Source of the DNA: Gigaspora rosea
Taxonomy: Eukaryota > Glomeromycota > Glomeromycetes > Diversisporales > Gigasporaceae
Direction of reading: 5' to 3'
Assembly (NCBI GenBank): GCA_003550325.1
Contig: QKWP01000569.1
Location: 121,523 to 185,522, forward strand
Length of the DNA stretch: 64,000 bases
Shown: positions 21,461 through 32,943 of the stretch, in pieces
Layout of the letters: every line of letters starts with the position of its first letter
Position numbering within the stretch: position 1 is the stretch's first letter
Notes under the pieces: model-generated
The model's input: only the letters and a program-made list of their open reading frames with translations
Databases searched by the model: none
Told to the model about the DNA's origin: nothing
Made by a program: the position numbers and the translations under genes

Positions 21461-22640
21461 GGCTCTAAAATTGCTGGTGCAGTTTTTATGGGTGCAACAA
21501 CAGGCGATCCTGGTGTTGTAGAGGTTGGAGGAGACAGAACTTCTGGATCTGAAGGAGGTAAAGTGCTTCATAACATTCCTCACAATAGGAGTCAAATTGT
21601 TCTAACTCGGTGTTCTTTTTGGCCATAATACATTCTTTACAAAGTCCAACAGTTTCTTAGAAATTCCTTTGTAAGTTTTCCATAGCTTTCCTTTGATCAA
21701 AGTCTGGATGACTAGTGTCAAAAGATTCTTCTAAAATTCTTTGTAAAGTTTCTTCTTCAGTTTCATTCAATTGTACTTGGGAGGCTCTCATGATAACATT
21801 GACTTCATTATTGGTGTAGTCCTGGTTGGATAGGTCTGCTATTTGGGGTTCAAGAGCATGAGCAAGGTCTTTATTACTTTCTCCAATCTGTATCTTGGCG
21901 AGTCGATAAATTCGGCTTTGGTTAAGGTCATATGCATGTCCTGTATTTCTGGTAGATTCGGTATAGTGGCGTACTCGAGTTCATAGGTTGTAGTTGGAGT
22001 TCCATTCTACATCCTTGGCAGCTTTATATGCATACAAGCATTCAAGATTGCAGAACTGAGTATCCTCTTGGATAGAGTCTAGCTTAATCATCTTGGATCT
22101 AATGCCTTGCTCTCTACAGAGCTTACATTCTTTTAGCGTTTCTTAGCCTTCACCATTAGTGAAGAACTCAATACTTCAAGGGTCATCCTGGTCTAAAGCA
22201 TGATGGAAATCATTTCAATATCCTTTGCAAACTAAGGTTTGCTCCAGAGGCCTGATTTCTTCTAGTCTTTTGGGTACCTTGCATTCACAGCAATGGTTAA
22301 CCCTAAAGGGGAAAAATTTGGTAGCCGATTGGCATTTACTTCCTGAGGTTGACAACCATATTGGTATCTTTGGTTTTCAAGAATCTGGATCATTTGAGGG
22401 CAGTTGGCTCCAATATGTTCATATTCTCTACATTGATAACATAGATTATCAGAACAGTCCTTGTACAGGTGGCCAGGTTGGGAGCAGGTTTTGCAAATAT
22501 TTCTTTTGGGGGCCTGTTTATAGCAGTATGCAGCAAGGTGTCCATAATGATAGCAACAGTAGCATTCATTATTCGGGCAGTCTGCATAAAGATAATTGTG
22601 GGAGTAGCAGGTTCACATTTCTGTTTAGTGAAGGAGACGC
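21461..22640 (-). pseudogene. cysteine-rich zinc-knuckle block of the Ty3 element
   Basis: Between protease and RT the minus strand encodes a run of metal-binding motifs in shifting frames. These are CPNNECYCCYHYGHLAAYC, CKTCSQPGHLYKDC and CYQCREYEHIGANC, then HCCECKVPKRLEEIRP with a following CKGY. Further on are CKLCREQGI...CNLECLYAYK and CKECIMAKK...CEECYEAL. The first three are CCHC knuckles like those of nucleocapsid proteins, but they lie after, not before, the protease. The same series recurs in the plus-strand fragment at 63180-63610, so it is a conserved part of this element family. Its role is unknown; nucleic-acid binding is the simplest inference. Confidence 0.6.
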
Positions 22641-23335
22641 TAGGTCTGGATCTGTAAGTAACTGTTGTCTAATTATCAGATTCAATTTCTACTACATAAG
22701 CTTCTTTTGAATGGATATATTCTTGCTCAAACTTTTCTAGTTCCTTTTCATCAGTGATAGTAGGTTGAGCAGGCAAAGGTTGATCATGTTCATAGGTAGT
22801 AGGTATGTAAATTTTCTTTTTATTCCACCTGAGGGTATAAGCTTTGTTTTTCCAACTATAACTAGCATCTACTTTTTGCGACCAGTCATTATATAGAAGT
22901 AATGAGTAAGAGGTAGCATTCATTACTTAAACATCTATTGGGATGGTGGTTCCTTTAATTTCAATAGGTAGGTTTTTGATTATGCCTAGGGGTCAAACAG
23001 AGGGTCCAGTAGCAGAGACAATAAGATTAGCAGAAGGAGCTTCAATCTTTAATCCAAGTTCTTTCACAACTTGGTGAGAAATCATACTGATAGCAGCACT
23101 ACTATCAATTACAGCATAATAGGGCTTTCCATTAAATTTGATATTACACTTAACAGGAGTGGTATAGGTAGGTGTCTGGATTTGTGGAGTATTGGATTCT
23201 TCAATCAAAAGGTTAGAGAGAGCAATTCTAATATTTTCATTAGTCAAAAAGGCTTCAAATTTTTTATAGGTATAATCATTGGTAGTATCAAGTGTATAAA
23301 CATCACGAGGATAGAGAGTAGATGATCAATTGCAA
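22641..23335 (-). pseudogene. Ty3 aspartic protease and downstream linker
   Basis: The protease-like segment reads VKCNIKFNGKPYYAVIDSSA, then AISMISHQVVKELGLKIE and LIVSATGPSV, typical of retropepsin-like domains of gypsy elements. The catalytic triplet is DSS where DSG or DTG is expected, which would be inactivating unless it is family-specific. Next comes a linker (WNKKKIYIPTTYEHDQPLPA, QPTITDEKELEKFEQEYI) that is clearly matched in the second Ty3 fragment at 62943-63090. Confidence 0.7.
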
Positions 23336-23402
23336 GATCTGGATCAATTGGAGGAGCGATAGCTTCAGTTATTCCTGTATCTATTATGGGACTGACTTAG
23401 GC

Positions 23403-26205
23403 TCCTGGATCAGTTATATCCAGAGCGGTTATAATTTCTATCCCTGGATTGGCTTCTGTTTCTGGATCTGGATTTGTCATAGGATCGATTATTTCTGGAG
23501 GAGTAATTACTGCTTCTACTATGAGATTGATATCCTTGGTAATCCTTTTTATTATCCTGGTACCGAGTATGACAATTTCGAATGAAATGTTCTTTTTGAC
23601 CACAATAATAGCATGTGGCATTTCCAACGTTGGATTGGGATCGGTCCTTACTTTGGTCAGTATAGTAGGCAGGAGTAGGAGTAAGAGAAGCAGCTTGTTT
23701 TTTAACAAGATTTATGCTAAGTTTAGCAATCTGTTCGGTAAGGTGTTCAATGGCTTGGTTGGCATCATTGGTGTTATGTGCAGAGGCCATTATTCGACCA
23801 GTTTCCTATTTTCTTGCTTCAGTGATAGCATCATCCAATTCAGCAGGTTCGGCAGCTTGGACATTCATGGCATATTCAGGTTGTAGTCCTTGAATAAAGA
23901 ATTGGATCATAACGGCTTCAGGGAAAGCATTGTTAGAATCTACTCATCCTTTGAGATGTTTAAAGCGGCTAATGTAGGTATCAACTGTATCTGTGCCTTG
24001 TTTGATTTCAAATAATTGATTTTGCCAGGTAGCTTTTTGTTTAGTGGTACTAAAGTTTTCTCTGAAAAGATGCGCAAAACTATAGATATGTACGTCATCA
24101 ACTTCTCGGTCATATTGAAGATAATAAAAATGAGTTGGGCATGTTCAAGACTTACAAGCCATTCTTGAGCATTATTCTTCATATAAGCACAGGCGAGTTC
24201 TAATTGTTGAGCAGGACTCTAGTGGTTAGCCTTAGTGGCTCTTTCAAATTCTTCAAGCCATGTTACAGGGTTCTGAGTTCCATCACCTCGATAGAAATCA
24301 ATTTTAAGAAGTGATTTTTCACTATCTCATCCAAGAGCATTGGCAAGAGTAGTCATTGCTTTAGCAGTGGCAGTTAAAGCATCTTTAGCCATGTTTCTTT
24401 CAGGTTCTGGTTCTTTTATAGTTTCTTCTAATTCAGGTTCGGAGTGTACTTCTTCTTCTTCTGGTTCTTCAGCTTGATAATTAACTTCTTTTTTTATTCC
24501 TTCTAATTCTTCTAATATTCTCAATAAATTTATTTTTTCAAAATTTTCCCTTCTTAGATTTATTTCTTTTTCAGGAAGTACTTGCTCTACAATTCCTTGG
24601 TCTGGGTAAGCTCCAATAAGTTGAGGTTGGACAAACTCTGGTTGGGGTTCAAGTGTTTGCCATTGGCATTGAAGAGGAGGAGCATGTAAAGGAGTAGTAT
24701 TAGATGCAAATTGGTTTTTAGAATAGAATTCATTAACTACGAGTAGTTGGGGAGTAGTTGTAGGTTGAGGTGTGTGTTGAAAATAGGTAAAAGGATTGAT
24801 ATTTTGAATGAATCGAGCAACTTGATTCGGAGAAGGAGTAGTTGTGCTTGGGAGTGGGTTATTTAAAGGGATTTCAACAATGGGTGAGGTAGGTAGTTGA
24901 AGTGGAGGAGGAATTTGAATATGGGTAGTATTTTCATTGTAAGAGGCTAAGATAGGAGAATAGGAGGGTCCAGCTATATCGTCTAATTCTTCAGAAAATA
25001 GGTTAGATATAGATTGTAGGGCAGGAGTAAGATTGAATGTATAAATATCATTGTCATGGTCCTGGGGGTGTAGAATAGGTGAGAGGTCGTTGAAGGTATC
25101 AGTTATTTGTGCAGATTGAATAGGGTAGCTAGGGTAGTGGCTTCAATATATAGGTCAAAAGCGTTTTCTTGGAAATTAAGAGGTAGGGTAGGTCGAAGAG
25201 TGAATCAAGTGTATCCTCGAAGGAGTGCAGCAATAACTTCAGCAGGGTTAAGGTTAGGATTATTATAGCAACAGCTAAAAACAACGTCTCTGGCAGTAGC
25301 TCTAACGGTATTATCCCTTACTTTGTAGAGGTTCACAAGCAAATTTGCCTGTATAATTACTATAAATATACCTCTGATCTAGTTTTTAAATCATTTAAGA
25401 TATTTAAATAAAATTTGGTATTATAATATTTAAGAACAAGAATTATATTTTTGAATTATTTAAACTTATATTATAAGACAAAAAGTTTATGTTGCTTATA
25501 AGCTGAAAATATTAAATTTTAAAGAAATTTTTTAACCAAAAAAATATTTTACAATATCTTGGCGAATTCTTTAAATATTGGTTTTAAAAATATAGTTTCT
25601 TATACAACTTTGTAGTTTATATAAAGGATAACAACTTTTATTATTTGACTTTAAATGATTAACTTGTAAAAATTAGGACTTGTATTAGAAATGGAAATTT
25701 TTTTTATAAAAGAGAATATATAAAATCTAAAGAAAAAATTCTATAGTAAAAGTTCCAAAACAAAGCTTTAAACTTTTATTACACCAAAGTTTTTTAATAA
25801 TTTTAAAAAAATTTTATAATAAAGTTGATAAAACAGAACTAATATTATATTTTTTACTTAAAAAGTATTTAGCTAAAATTAATATTTAAGGTTTTATTTA
25901 AAAAATTTAAGATTTTAAAATTTTCGCAGACAAATATGCCTGCATAACAAATTAAGGGATAAGTATTAGGCTCACAGAGAGTATAAAAATTGGCGATAGT
26001 TTGTTGAGTATAGCTAGTGGCAAGGTATGCAGTTGATATTAATTCCAAAAAGTGCGACAAGCTCAAAAATAGTTGACAGGAGGATAGCAAATTGTACAAG
26101 ATAAGTCAGGGTTAACAATTTGTTAAACTTTTACAGGAAGAGTAGAAGGATGACTGGCGTTGTGTACTTCAATTTGTTCTAAATAGATTTGATAAGCTCT
26201 ATTCA
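23403..26205 (-). pseudogene. Ty3 Gag polyprotein
   Basis: From the 5' side there is a leader region (MNRAYQIYLEQIEVHN, YFxACRTFW) and then the family A MITE. A long proline/glutamine-rich segment follows (24540-25290; for example LPSTTTPSPNQVARFIQNI), then an acidic stretch (EEPEEEEVHSEPELEE). The retrotransposon gag domain comes next (GTQNPVTWLEEFERATKANH, LACAYMKNNAQEWLVSLEHA, FEIKQGTDTVDTYISRFKHL). Last is a CCHC knuckle, CYYCGQKEHFIRNC, near 23590. In-frame stops and shifts are frequent near the start and around 24000. The long N-terminal extension is larger than a usual gypsy Gag. Confidence 0.75.
25314..25959. mobile_element. TA-flanked MITE family A, copy 3
   Basis: Ends TCCCTTACTTTGT and the complement of ACAAATTAAGGGA, TA on both sides (25312-25313, 25960-25961). 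Subterminal palindromes are agCAAATTTGCctg and GCAGACAAATATGCCTGC. Excision of the element and one TA restores a continuous gag frame (SLIL-NTVRATARD). 646 bp, strongly similar inside to 11538-12181. Confidence 0.8.
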
Positions 26206-26614
26206 TATAGAGGTCTAAGAAAATAGTAGTAGACTTTACAGTTCCAAATATAAGTTAAACAGGTTTGGGGTTTTTATTTTAAGTTGTTAGAGGAGAAAAT
26301 AAAATGCAAAACTGATTCTAAAATTACTAATTCAAAACAAACAAGTGCTACAAAAGCAGAGGCTTTAAGTATGCCCTTCTGAACAAATCTTTTTCAATTT
26401 AACAGGAAAATACTGGTGCAACAAATGCAAGAGGCTTCAAGTATGCCCTTCTGAACGAATCTCATTCAATTCAACAGGTAAACCAAAAAAATACTTAATT
26501 ATAAGAGAAAAAAGGAAGTGGAGAGGTAACCAGAGATATATCTTTGCAGAGATAAGAGGAGAGAGGTCCTAATGTTCCGGCTGTTTTAAATGTTTCCACC
26601 AAAAGGCACCAAAA
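26206..26614 (-). other. Ty3 leader with duplicated segment
   Basis: Untranslated region between the 5' LTR and gag. A block of about 75 bp containing 'aagtatgcccttctgaac' is present twice in tandem (about 26343-26413 and 26417-26484). Adjacent to the LTR, on the minus strand, TTTTGGTGCCTTTTGGTGG would be the primer-binding site. The priming tRNA was not identified. Confidence 0.5.
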
Positions 26615-27184
26615 TGTTACAAGCGACTATAGCCTTCAATATAGTACTTGCAATATAGCACACAGCGACAGGGATCTTGTAAGGGTCAGAGAAGATATGA
26701 AGCGGTGTGGAAGTAGAATATTACTTTACTAGAGCAGTTCAGTATATATTTATTAAGTGACAAGTGTATATTTATTGAACAAAGATATATTTAATTTATT
26801 TAGATAATAATATGCAAGAGATATAACTATGTTTAGACATTAGAGGGAGGAGGAGGGGAATCTGAGTCTAATGTGCAGGAAGGGAGGAAACTAGGGTTTA
26901 TATATCTTTTTACAGCTATTAGTTACAATGGTACGACATGGCAGAAGTGGTAGAAATGGTAGAAATAGTAGAAATGGTAGAAATAGTTAGTAGAAATGGT
27001 AGTAATGGTAGAAATGGTTAACCATGTTACTTGTACTTCTAACTAAGCCATATATAGTTAATAATATAAAATAATAATAATGTAATATAAAATAATAATA
27101 TAATAAAATAATATAATGAAATATAACTAAATTAATATTAGAAAATATATTTAAGAAACTAATACTAAAACTCGTTCTATAACA
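26615..27184 (-). repeat. 5' LTR
   Basis: 570 bp, matching 17282-17882 base for base over long runs apart from the minisatellite. Same TGTTATAG...CTTGTAACA termini. Confidence 0.9.
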
Positions 27185-27370
27185 ATATAGCCTAGTCTTA
27201 GTATTTTTCTATTTATTTAAAGCAAAAAAAAAAATCTGTCTGACCAACCGAAGTCTTCAGATTCTGATGTATTGCAAAACAAAAACCAAACTTATCGTGA
27301 TCTAATCTAAGATGTGAACATAATTCTATTAATTTGCAATAAAAAAAAAAAAAGAAAAAAAATCAACTAA
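27185..27370 (+). repeat. tandem repeat of about 120 bp, right part
   Basis: Continues the array of 17050-17281, including 'aatctgtctgaccaaccgaa', 'tcttcagattctga' and 'gatctaatctaagatgtga'. Confidence 0.6.
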
Positions 27371-27734
27371 CTGACGTTTTGTCGTTTGTATAATCTATAT
27401 GTATATAATTAAACTGTGTTTTGTTTAGAGAAAATTTGTTGTTGTTTTTTGTTTGGTTATGTGATTAATTAATTGGCTGTTAGGTGTAAGTTAACTTGAA
27501 TATTAGTAGTTATTTGGGATTATCAAGTTGATTTGTACGTATTTTACTAATTGCGTTTGAGTCTTTCAGGATTTTATATTTAAGAGCATATTAAAATATA
27601 TGTATGTACCGGTATATACGTTAAAGATAAATTTTTAATTGGCTAGAATTTGTTTAGCTAGTTTGTTGTAATCTTAAAGCTTTGATTGCTAAAGTTTATT
27701 ATTCGTATTTGTGTTGTGATTTTTCAGTAAAATT
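27371..27734. other. spacer, no gene seen
   Basis: AT-rich, with several 'aattggctngttaggtgtaag'-like words but no repeat or ORF that can be supported. Confidence 0.35.
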
Positions 27735-28720
27735 TTTAAGGATTGTTTTAATTAATCTAGTTATCTTTTTAAACCAATTATCTATTGTTTTATGAACATT
27801 CCAAGCATCAGGACATTTTTGTGGATCAGAATTCATACATTTCTCAGCCAATTCAATATAGCATTTAGGAGTTCCAGGTGCAAACTTTGGTCACAATCCT
27901 TTGCAAATTTTGACTACAAGTTTTTTAGGTCGAATTTATTACCATTAAAAGTTCTTTGTCCATTTAACATTTCTGGCATAATAATACCAAACTATAAATA
28001 TCTGCTGCTTGTGTAAACTGCTATTTTTCTGTTAAGACTTCAGGAGGAATATAGGGCATTACACTATAAGTTTTGCTTTCTGAAGTGTTATCTTTTTTCT
28101 TTTTAGACAATTCTAAATCTGCGATATAAGATTGTTGGTCTTGCAAAATATTACCACTATGAAAATCAGCATGAATATATACACATCTGTGAACGTTATC
28201 TAGCTTATCTGAAATATCTTTAAGTATTTGCAATTTGGTTTGCCATGTAAGTGTATTAAAATTTTTTTTTAAATATTTATGAGGACTCCCATTATTAGCA
28301 TACTGAAATACCATTAAATATTCATTTGGTTTTGTGTTCTGAGTTATTCCATATATTGCGAGCATTGTGTAAATTTCATAAGACTTTCAAACTTAAGGTC
28401 TAAACAATGAATTAGTTTAGTAAACTACTATTAATAAAATTAATGTATTATCAAAGCAATAAATTAACTTCTTTTAAAAAAAAACAATTTTTTTCCTTTG
28501 AACTGGTCAATGTCTTGAGTGCAACGATGCTGAATGGTTCACGTGCTCTTTTGTAAATGCAGTTTTCATCATCAACTTTTCATATGCCATCAAACCAGGT
28601 TGCTGAATATGCAGAACCAAATCCACTTTTACCAATTTCTTTAATATCAGATAATTTATCAAATGGAATCCATTCAATTGCGTTTTCACAACTCCTTCAC
28701 ATCTGAAAATTTTATACATA
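27735..28720 (-). pseudogene. TKL-type protein kinase relic
   Basis: Minus-strand fragments in order. The N-lobe has AIEWIPFDKLSDIKEIGKSG and FGSAYSATW near 28690-28600, frameshifted. Next are YGITQNTKPNEYLMVFQYAN (hinge) and VYIHADFHSGNIL at about 28195 (the HRD arginine is replaced by Ala), then IADLELS (DFG region altered to DLE). The activation segment gives MPYIPPEVL (APE altered to PPE). The C-lobe is seen as QAADIYS and GTPKCYIELAEKCMNSDPQK near 27850, with frame changes. Catalytic changes plus stops and shifts mark it as dead. The SDPQK...DAW ending is typical of the expanded kinase family of AM fungi. Confidence 0.8.
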
Positions 28721-28734
28721 GATATTGATTGATA

Positions 28735-28960
28735 TATAGCACTTAATCATTTTATATCGATTATAAAATATCGTTATATATCGATTAAAATATCATTATA
28801 TATTGATTAATTGAATAAAAATCAATATATATATATAATCGATATATCATAATATCGTTATATATTGATTAATTGAATAAAAATCAATATATATCTATAA
28901 TTGATATATATCATTTTTTATATTAAATCGTTATATACAGTATCTATAAATCGATTATAA
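28735..28960. repeat. ATCGATATATATCGAT-type repeat
   Basis: A 60-70-bp unit containing 'tcgttatatattgattaattgaataaaaatcaatatatat' is present at least twice, built from tatcgata words. Similar sequence is at 30655-30795. Confidence 0.55.
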
Positions 28961-29104
28961 TCATAATTATTTGAAACAATATATGATGATTAGCAGATCT
29001 TTAACAATTACATAGTATTTTGACCATGTCATGAAAATTTCAAACCAGATTACCAGATAAAAAACAAATTTTAAAAAAATTTCCTATGCCCATTTAATCC
29101 GTAA

Positions 29105-30650
29105 TGTATTCTAGATCATAAAAATATATTCCACAAAATAAAAAAAAACTTAAAAAAAAAAAAAAAGAAAAAAAAAAAGCTGTTTCAACCTTTTTCACTT
29201 CCCTCTCTCTTTTACCCTCTTTCCCTTTTACCCCTCTCCCTTTCTTTTACCCTCTCACCCTTTTTCCTTTTTCTTTTTTATTTTAATATTTCGAATACAC
29301 TCGAAATATTTTAGGACAATCTGTAATCTGGATCATATCAAAAACGCGTTTGACTAATATTTTCGAAATGTTTCAATGATTTTTGATGATTGTATCACAA
29401 GATCAAATTAGATCTTTGTTTTTTTTTGTTTATAATTTAGATCTTCTATTAATTTTACATTGCTTTTTCATTTTCTTTTGTTTTTTTTTGGTTTCATTCA
29501 GTTTCGTTTAGTTTCGTTTTGTTTCATTTAGTTTAGTTTTGTTTTTTTTTATTTATATTTTTTTTATTTTTAATTTTTTTTATTTTATTTCTACACTTTA
29601 CCACTAGCATTTTGCAAGAAATCTAGTGACTTTCGGTACTTAGCGCAATCTAACTCAGCCTTTCAATACTTTGCAAGAACACACAACTACTTTCTCTAGC
29701 AATTTCGAAAGTTCAAGAACGCAAGTTTTTGCAAGTTTTTGCAAGGTTTCGTTTTATTTATTTTTTTGTTTCATGTTTTTTGTTTTTGTTTTTTTTTTTA
29801 TTTTTATTAATTTATTTTATTCCGGCACTTTGTGAAAACCTGCAACAATTTCTAAATTGCAAAAACACAAACTCGAAATGGAGATTTGGGGTTTTGTTTA
29901 TTTTTTATTTAGTTTGCTTACATTTTTGTTTTTTGTTTGTTTTCTTATTTTTTAACTTTATTTTATTTTATTTATCCTTTACTTCTTTTGAAACTTTGCA
30001 AGAAAACGACTTGACTTTCCAGCACTTTACAAGAACACCAATTCTAACATCTTTGGTACTTTGCAAGAAGTCATGAATATAAACGAATATAATTGAATAT
30101 AAACAAATATGAGCGAAATATAATAGTTTATTTTTTTTTGTTTTAGTTTTTTTTGTTATTTTTTCGGGTTTGTTTTTTTTTGTTTGTTTTTTTTTACTTA
30201 TTTTTTTTTATTTTATTTATTTTATTTATTCCTTACTTCTTTCAGAACATTGCAAGAAAACAATCTAACTTTCTGTCACTTTGCAAGAAGTAGCGAATAT
30301 AAGCGAATATAAGCAAATATAAGCGAATATGTGCGAATATGAAGAATATAATAGTTTATTTTTTTTTGTTTTCATTTTTTTAATTTTTTTTGGTTTCGTT
30401 TTTTTTTGGATTTATTTTTTTTCATTTTTTTTATAATAACATATAATATATGTAATATTTAAAATATAATATATAATAAAAAAATAAAATTTTATATTAA
30501 ATAGTGAAAACTTGTGAATATTGTATATTTTAATAAATTAAAATATTATAAAATAATAATAAATAAAAAAAATTTATAATTAAAATGCGAAAACTTGCAA
30601 AAATTTGCAAAAACCTGTAAAATGTTCAAAAAGCATGATTATGTGAATAT
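29105..30650 (+). repeat. T-rich repeat domain with GCAAGAA motifs, copy 1
   Basis: After an A-run and a CT-rich tract (29180-29280), the region holds long T/G-poor runs (tttgttttttttt) alternating with short words such as 'cactttgcaagaa(c/a)ac', 'gcaagtttttgcaag' and 'gcgaatataagcgaatat'. The block beginning 'acaagatcaaattagatctt' (29398) is shared with 47570 in the second copy at 47540-48460. The ORF at 29729-30076 is a low-complexity frame, not a gene. Confidence 0.5.
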
Positions 30651-30654
30651 AATA

Positions 30655-30795
30655 ATTATTAATTGATATCATATTAGATATATATCGATTAATATCAATA
30701 TATATCGAATACTATCACTATCGATAGAAATCAGTAGGGGTGATGGGTATCGATATATATCTTACTGGTTAGTAATCGATATATATCTATATATA
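30655..30795. repeat. TATCGATA-rich patch
   Basis: Repeated 'atatatatcgat' words and the segment 'aggggtgatgggtatcgat'. This might be a degenerate transposon end, but no partner end was found. Confidence 0.35.
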
Positions 30796-30949
30796 AAATT
30801 TGCTGAAGCATGCAATTATCAATATCTTTATTTCTAATTGTCTACCTTGTTGTTATGTCAGGTCGTATGATAGACACTATGCTTCAGAAGTGTTATCTTC
30901 ATTACAATGTGCACATTTTCCTTATCTGGCTTGTCTATATAATTTATGT

Positions 30950-31064
30950 TTTATTTTGCATCAGAAATTAAATTTTATATCAAATATAAATAAATAGTTT
31001 TATACTTACTGACTAAATTAATGCGATGAAATAAATTTAAATGTAATAATGGTAAATAAGTATT
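30950..31064 (+). repeat. satellite of about 120 bp, left outlier
   Basis: One unit of the array at 33391-34540 ('ttatacttactgactaaatt', 'gaaataaatttaaatgtaat', 'ggtaaataagtatt'). It is cut off from the rest by the TIR element at 31065-33380. Confidence 0.6.
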
Positions 31065-31924
31065 GGGCTTTATTTTATGGTGACTCATTGCCATGGCGAC
31101 CCCATGATTGACCAATAAAAATCGATCACGTGATCACATGATCGATTGATTTGATCGATCTATTACATGATCACGTGATCGATTTTATTGGGTGATTTAT
31201 ACTTAATAAAATTTTATTAATATATATTAAATTAATTTATTAAAAAAAATAAGTGAACACATTATAGACATAATAGAAGTTCATTATTTTTTTTATTTAA
31301 CTATAACTTCAAAAAAAAAAATACAAAAAAAAAAACTCAAATTACAACATAAACCTGATTCTAACTATCATGCTATATTTCAACTATTGTGCTATACCCC
31401 AACTATCGAGCTACGTCCCAACTATTGTGCTATGCCCTGCTAAATCCTATACACCCCTTTTCCAATGACGTACTAATGGCAGATTTTGCGACAACGTCAA
31501 CAACTCCAATTACAACGACTCCAACAACAATAACTTCGTTAAACATTCCAAAAAATAAAATACCTGAAAAAAAGTTAGTTCCGATAACTAAATAAACTGA
31601 AGAAAAAAAAGGTTTAAAACTTATCTTCAGATGTCCCATCCCGGTTCCAATTCTATGAATTAACAAATACAAAAATAAAATAATTAACCAAAAAAAAAAT
31701 GATACAAAAATACAAAAAAAAAGATGAAAAAGAAAAAACTAAAAAAAAAGAATAAAAATAAAGAATAAAAAATCTATATTTATATATATATATAAAAATA
31801 AAATAAAAAATTTAAAAAAACTATATCTAATATATAATAAAAAAAAATACAACCTATATAAGTTAACAAAAAAAAAATAAAAAAATAAAAAAGTTAAATA
31901 AAAAAAAAAAAGATAATACTATAA

Positions 31925-32171
31925 ATAATAAAAATCCTTTAATTCACCACTGGTGATCATCACTGGTGATCATCACCGGTGATTTACAATGCATAAAACA
32001 AAATAAACAAACCTATTAAATAAAAATTAAATCTCTTTAATATTAGAGTAAGAGTGAAGGTTAGAAATTAGAATAGGGCTTTGTATATAGTAAAATTTAG
32101 CAAGGAATTTTTTTTGTATAAAAAAAAGTAGCTTCATAGGCAAAATTTTAGGTTAGAAGCAATTTTAGCAA
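31925..32171. mobile_element. MITE family F, copy 3, cut by the gap
   Basis: Starts with tandem 'catcactggtgat' words and continues into the shared core (tatagtaaaatttagcaagg, then 'agtagcttcataggcaaaa'). It stops at the N run. It lies inside element H. Confidence 0.5.
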
Positions 32172-32943
32172 NNNNNNNNNNNNNNNNNNNNNNNNNNNNN
32201 NNNNNNNNNNNNNNNNNNNNNNNNNNNNNNNNNNNNNNNNNNNNNNNNNNNNNNNNNNNNNNNNNNNNNNNNNNNNNNNNNNNNNNNNNNNNNNNNNNNN
32301 NNNNNNNNNNNNNNNNNNNNNNNNNNNNNNNNNNNNNNNNNNNNNNNNNNNNNNNNNNNNNNNNNNNNNNNNNNNNNNNNNNNNNNNNNNNNNNNNNNNN
32401 NNNNNNNNNNNNNNNNNNNNNNNNNNNNNNNNNNNNNNNNNNNNNNNNNNNNNNNNNNNNNNNNNNNNNNNNNNNNNNNNNNNNNNNNNNNNNNNNNNNN
32501 NNNNNNNNNNNNNNNNNNNNNNNNNNNNNNNNNNNNNNNNNNNNNNNNNNNNNNNNNNNNNNNNNNNNNNNNNNNNNNNNNNNNNNNNNNNNNNNNNNNN
32601 NNNNNNNNNNNNNNNNNNNNNNNNNNNNNNNNNNNNNNNNNNNNNNNNNNNNNNNNNNNNNNNNNNNNNNNNNNNNNNNNNNNNNNNNNNNNNNNNNNNN
32701 NNNNNNNNNNNNNNNNNNNNNNNNNNNNNNNNNNNNNNNNNNNNNNNNNNNNNNNNNNNNNNNNNNNNNNNNNNNNNNNNNNNNNNNNNNNNNNNNNNNN
32801 NNNNNNNNNNNNNNNNNNNNNNNNNNNNNNNNNNNNNNNNNNNNNNNNNNNNNNNNNNNNNNNNNNNNNNNNNNNNNNNNNNNNNNNNNNNNNNNNNNNN
32901 NNNNNNNNNNNNNNNNNNNNNNNNNNNNNNNNNNNNNNNNNNN
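32172..32943. other. assembly gap (772 N)
   Basis: Undetermined bases. Any open frame reported across it is meaningless. Confidence 1.

Larger units (their letters stand above)
17282..27184 (-). mobile_element. Ty3/gypsy LTR retrotransposon, complete but inactive
   Basis: Two LTRs (TGTTAC...TAACA), a 4-bp ATAT duplication outside them (17278-17281, 27185-27188), a purine tract next to the 3' LTR, and coding blocks on the minus strand in the order gag, protease, cysteine-rich block, RT, RNase H, integrase. Integrase lies after RT, which is the Ty3/gypsy order. Every block carries stops or frameshifts, and the front of RT is missing. A family A MITE sits in gag. The LTRs are close to each other apart from repeat-number changes, suggesting a fairly recent insertion. 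Confidence 0.9.

Noticed and set aside
22225..22710. Plus-strand frame inside the Ty3 element
   Set aside because: Shadow of the minus-strand cysteine-rich and protease coding region.
23449..23886. Plus-strand frame with hydrophobic stretch
   Set aside because: Antisense to gag; the hydrophobic look comes from reading polar gag codons in reverse.
29729..30076. Phe-rich frame resembling a membrane protein
   Set aside because: Translation of T-runs in a repeat; no start context and no conserved motif.
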